A stretch of DNA of 64,000 nt, from the NCBI GenBank assembly GCA_016714365.1, contig JADJNH010000005.1:124001-188000 (forward strand), read 5' to 3'. Each line of letters begins with the position of its first letter. Position 1 is the stretch's first letter. Source of the stretch: Candidatus Vicinibacter affinis. GTDB taxonomy: Bacteria; Bacteroidota; Bacteroidia; Chitinophagales; Saprospiraceae. Shown here piece by piece: positions 61,225 to 64,000 of the stretch. Under the pieces are notes generated by a model. It was given only the letters and a program-made list of their open reading frames with translations. It was not told where the DNA came from and ran no database searches. The translations under genes and the position numbers were made by a program.

Positions 61225-62268
61225 CTACTCTTCAGCAGACCCCACTTCCACTTTAACCATTTTTCCGCTGGCTAATTTTTGGCGAATCTTTTCTTCTATT
61301 TCCTTAGCAAGTTCCGGATTGTCAAGCATAAATTGCTTTGCTGCATCTCTGCCCTGGGCAACTTTCGTATTCTCATAAGCATACCAGCTACCACTTTTTG
61401 TCAACACATTCAGATCTGCTCCCAAATCTACTATTTCTCCTGCCTTACTGATGCCTACTCCGTATTCAATATCAAATTCCGCGACTCTGAAAGGTGGAGC
61501 TAGTTTATTCTTTACCACTTTAACCTTTACCCGATTTCCGGTGACTGTGCCTTCCTTATCTTTAATGGCATTACCACTTCTTCTGATATCCAATCGCATG
61601 GAAGCATAAAATTTTAAAGCATTACCTCCTGTAGTGGTTTCAGGATTACCAAACATAACCCCGATTTTCTCTCTCAACTGATTGATAAATATGCAACAAC
61701 AACCAGTTTTTCCAATAGTACCCGTAAGTTTTCTCAAGGCTTGGGACATTAATCGAGCTTGTAATCCCATTTTTGAATCCCCCATTTCTCCTTCAATTTC
61801 ACTTCTGGGTACCAGTGCAGCAACAGAATCGATTACTATAATGTCTATTGCCCCGGATCTGATCAGATTCTCAGCAATTTCTAATGCCTGCTCACCATTA
61901 TCAGGTTGAGAAATTAATAAATCTTCCGTATTAACCCCCAGCGCTTCTGCATAACTTCTGTCAAAGGCATGCTCAGCATCAATAAAAGCAGCGATTCCTC
62001 CCTTTTTTTGACATTCTGCAATGGCATGAATCGCAAGTGTTGTTTTCCCTGAACTTTCAGGACCATAGATCTCTATTACCCTTCCCCTTGGAAATCCACC
62101 AACTCCCAGACACATGTCTAAGCTAATTGAACCTGTAGAAATACTGTCAACCTCATCTAAAACTGGCTTATCTCCCAACTTCATGATGGATCCTTTTCCA
62201 TATGTTTTCTCTAATCTGTCTACTGTTAATTGTAGGGCTTTTAATTTTTCTTCGCGTTCTTTTGACAT
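61225..62268 (-). CDS. recA: Recombinase RecA
   Basis: A 347-residue recombinase. Walker A is GPESSGKTT; other motifs are the catalytic Glu region [27 protein letters not shown] and the L2 loop [18 protein letters not shown]. The C-terminal tail ends in acidic residues (EVGSAEE). Length is standard. It catalyses strand exchange and activates SOS cleavage where LexA is present; no LexA box was recognised upstream. A TACTTTTG -7 box lies upstream on the minus strand. Single-gene unit. Confidence 0.98.
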   Translation of the reverse strand: MSKEREEKLKALQLTVDRLEKTYGKGSIMKLGDKPVLDEVDSISTGSISLDMCLGVGGFPRGRVIEIYGPESSGKTTLAIHAIAECQKKGGIAAFIDAEHAFDRSYAEALGVNTEDLLISQPDNGEQALEIAENLIRSGAIDIIVIDSVAALVPRSEIEGEMGDSKMGLQARLMSQALRKLTGTIGKTGCCCIFINQLREKIGVMFGNPETTTGGNALKFYASMRLDIRRSGNAIKDKEGTVTGNRVKVKVVKNKLAPPFRVAEFDIEYGVGISKAGEIVDLGADLNVLTKSGSWYAYENTKVAQGRDAAKQFMLDNPELAKEIEEKIRQKLASGKMVKVEVGSAEE

Positions 62269-62290
62269 ATATTAGTTATTTTAATAAGTG

Positions 62291-62298
62291 CAAAAGTA
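62291..62298 (-). promoter_or_regulatory. Bacteroidota -7 box of recA
   Basis: On the minus strand TACTTTTG matches TAnnTTTG, 22 bp before the recA ATG. No -33 TTG at the expected spacing. Confidence 0.5.
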
Positions 62299-62377
62299 AT
62301 ATGAAAAAGCATTATCCATTAAAAAAGATTAATTTAAGTCCGTTTCGATTATTCTCAATTAAAAGTTTCCGTATCTG

Positions 62378-62385
62378 TATTTTTG
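62378..62385 (+). promoter_or_regulatory. -7 box abutting the hutH start
   Basis: TATTTTTG matches TAnnTTTG and ends 4 bp before the hutH ATG. If used, transcription would start at or near the ATG, giving a leaderless or nearly leaderless message. Confidence 0.35.
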
Positions 62386-62389
62386 TGCC

Positions 62390-63877
62390 ATGAATGCAAA
62401 TATTGTTATTGAGAACAGGGATCTAAGCCTGGAAGACATTATAAGTATTTGGAAAAGTAAAAAACCCATTAACCTAGCTGATGTTCTCTGGCAAAATGTC
62501 AGTGAAAGTCGCGCTGTATTAGAAAAATTATTAAGCACTGGGGGGCATTCAATATACGGAATAAATACAGGTTTTGGGTCCTTGTGCAATACTGTAATAC
62601 CTGAATTTGAACTTGATCAGCTTCAATATAATTTGGTTAGATCTCACGCATGTGGTACAGGAAATTATATCTCCAAAGAAAGCTCTAGGCTGGTCCTTTT
62701 GTTGAAAATTATTTCACTCTCAAAAGGAAATTCATGTATTAGGTCGGAAACCTTACAATTCCTGATCAAACTTTATAATGAAGACATCATTCCCGCAATA
62801 CCGGAAATGGGATCTCTCGGTGCTTCCGGTGATCTTGCCCCATTAGCCCATTTAAGTCTTCCAATTCTTGGAGAAGGGTCGGTGTGGAAAAATAATTCTA
62901 TCATTTCAACGACAGATTTTGTAAAAAATGGATTTCTAGAAACTCCAGGTTTAAAAGCAAAAGAAGGCTTGGCATTACTGAATGGTACTCAATATTCACT
63001 TGCACTAATGATCGATGCATGTAATCAAAGCATTGAACTCATCAAACAAGCGAATTATGTAGCTTCCCTTTCAATGGAAGCATATGACGTAAGTTTGGAT
63101 TTTCTCAATCCCGAAATTCATGAATTAAGAAAACAAACAGGGCAAATTCAAATTGCAAAAAACTTGCTAAATATTCTCTCGGGTACCTTTTTAGATAAAA
63201 GGGCTAAAAATGCTGTACAAGATCCTTATAGTTTTAGGTGTATTCCTCAAGTACATGGTGCAACTTTAGATACCATAAATTTTGTAATTGACATTATTCA
63301 AAAAGAAATTAATGCTGTAACTGACAATCCGGTTTTGCTTTCAGATAGTACTATAAAATCTGGTGGAAATTTCCACGCTCAGCCTCTTGCCTTGTGTGCA
63401 GATTTTCTATCTATTGCAATGGCAGAGATTGGCAGTATTTCAGAAAGAAGGCTTTACAAACTCATTGATGGCAATCGAGAATTACCTGAATTTCTAACCG
63501 AAAATCCAGGTCTTAATTCTGGATTTATGATCGTGCAATATTCTGCCGCAGCACTCGTAAGTATCAATAAGCAATATGCAACTCCTTCATCTGTAGATTC
63601 AATTGTCACAAGTAAAGGACAAGAGGATCATGTAAGCATGGCTGCAAATGCTGGAATTAAGTGTCTCAAAATTATTTCGCATATCAGACAAATTCTTACG
63701 ATGGAATGGATGACAGCCACTCGCGCGTGGAATTTTAGAAATAAATGGGAACTTGGACCTGAACTTAAACAAATTGTGGAAGAATATCGAACAATAATTC
63801 CATATAAAAAAGATGATCATATTCCCTCAGATGATTATAAGCCTACGTTAGATTTCTTAAGCAATAAAATTAAATGA
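62390..63877 (+). CDS. hutH: Histidine ammonia-lyase
   Basis: A 495-residue enzyme that removes ammonia from histidine to give urocanate, the first step of histidine degradation. The MIO prosthetic group forms from Ala145-Ser146-Gly147 in GSLGASGDLAPLAHLSL. INTGFGSL, LNGTQYSLALM and QDPYSFRCIPQVHGA are further family motifs, with FHAQPLALCADF near the active site. Length matches HutH (about 500). No other hut gene is visible, though the next gene starts inside the stop codon (ATGA). The related tyrosine/phenylalanine lyases share motifs, so substrate is probable, not proven. Confidence 0.93.
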   Translation: MNANIVIENRDLSLEDIISIWKSKKPINLADVLWQNVSESRAVLEKLLSTGGHSIYGINTGFGSLCNTVIPEFELDQLQYNLVRSHACGTGNYISKESSRLVLLLKIISLSKGNSCIRSETLQFLIKLYNEDIIPAIPEMGSLGASGDLAPLAHLSLPILGEGSVWKNNSIISTTDFVKNGFLETPGLKAKEGLALLNGTQYSLALMIDACNQSIELIKQANYVASLSMEAYDVSLDFLNPEIHELRKQTGQIQIAKNLLNILSGTFLDKRAKNAVQDPYSFRCIPQVHGATLDTINFVIDIIQKEINAVTDNPVLLSDSTIKSGGNFHAQPLALCADFLSIAMAEIGSISERRLYKLIDGNRELPEFLTENPGLNSGFMIVQYSAAALVSINKQYATPSSVDSIVTSKGQEDHVSMAANAGIKCLKIISHIRQILTMEWMTATRAWNFRNKWELGPELKQIVEEYRTIIPYKKDDHIPSDDYKPTLDFLSNKIK

Positions 63878-64000
63878 AATTAACTCAGGTTATACTTTTT
63901 TCCTTAGTAGGTATAATATTTTGTTTTGGCCAACAAAAAAATCCAATCGGATATCAGATTGGTTTCCAAACTTCAAAATTAGTTGCACACAATAGTAGAT
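63874..64000 (+). CDS. Start of a secreted protein (3' end outside window)
   Basis: A frame opening with ATG at 63874, overlapping the hutH stop by 4 bp (ATGA), so translation is probably coupled. The 42 visible residues contain a signal peptide (MKLTQVILFSLVGIIFCFGQ) followed by NPIGYQIGFQTSKLVA, which could start a barrel or a secreted enzyme. Too little is present to name it. Confidence 0.7.
   Translation, partial: MKLTQVILFSLVGIIFCFGQQKNPIGYQIGFQTSKLVAHNSR

Overview
The window is an AT-rich, gene-dense stretch of a Bacteroidota chromosome. Type IX secretion and gliding genes (porQ, gldD, gldE), T9SS-type C-terminal sorting domains, DUF3078 and DUF4197 proteins, type III glutamine synthetase and TAnnTTTG-like -7 promoter boxes all fit. 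The pairing of divergent ECF sigma factors with TPR and CHAT proteins suggests a Saprospiraceae-like lineage, but that placement is an inference. I saw no rRNA, tRNA, CRISPR array, prophage or plasmid replication gene. One insertion sequence (IS30 family, 54135-55221) is present.

Layout. 1-3.8 kb: 3' end of glutamine synthetase III, a decayed T9SS-exported M23 peptidase pseudogene, and a cold-shock-domain protein. 3.8-11.5 kb: the accessory region of most interest. It holds a secreted TPR-like protein, a small Cys-containing secreted protein, a divergent ECF-like sigma factor with a membrane anti-sigma-like/TPR protein, and, convergent to these, a 968-residue TPR-CHAT (caspase-fold) lipoprotein and a subtilisin-family lipoprotein. 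11.6-19 kb: pyrD with an MBL-fold hydrolase, a large outer-membrane protein with an inactive-looking peptidase-like N-terminus, a secreted beta-helix protein and a DUF4197 protein. 19.1-24.8 kb: an operon of two glycosyltransferases with all steps of GDP-D-glycero-D-manno-heptose synthesis (kinase, isomerase and a nucleotidyltransferase-phosphatase fusion), followed by queE. 24.8-33.9 kb: a Dna2-like nuclease-helicase, two OmpA-domain lipoproteins, a DUF937 protein, a small barrel protein, metK and a membrane-anchored GT2 enzyme.

33.9-43.8 kb: a minus-strand operon (ydiJ-like FAD/Fe-S dehydrogenase, folC, ubiX), an HTH regulator, porQ behind a MORN-repeat lipoprotein, and a PpiD-like folding factor. 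44.2-49.2 kb: an operon of an ABC exporter (ATPase and permease), a glycosyltransferase and uvrC. 49.5-55.2 kb: a secreted coiled-coil protein, dnaB with an overlapping pseudouridine synthase, a DUF3078 protein and the IS30 element. 56-64 kb: an M28 peptidase, the conserved mutY-ssb-gldE-gldD block, recA, hutH and the start of a secreted protein.

Most genes are housekeeping, envelope biogenesis or gliding/secretion functions. The best candidate for an undescribed system is the 3.8-11.5 kb cluster. Its architecture (sigma factor, membrane inhibitor with extracytoplasmic TPR sensor, TPR-CHAT protease and second protease) resembles a protease-gated sigma switch. All assignments were made by reading the translations; no database search was run.
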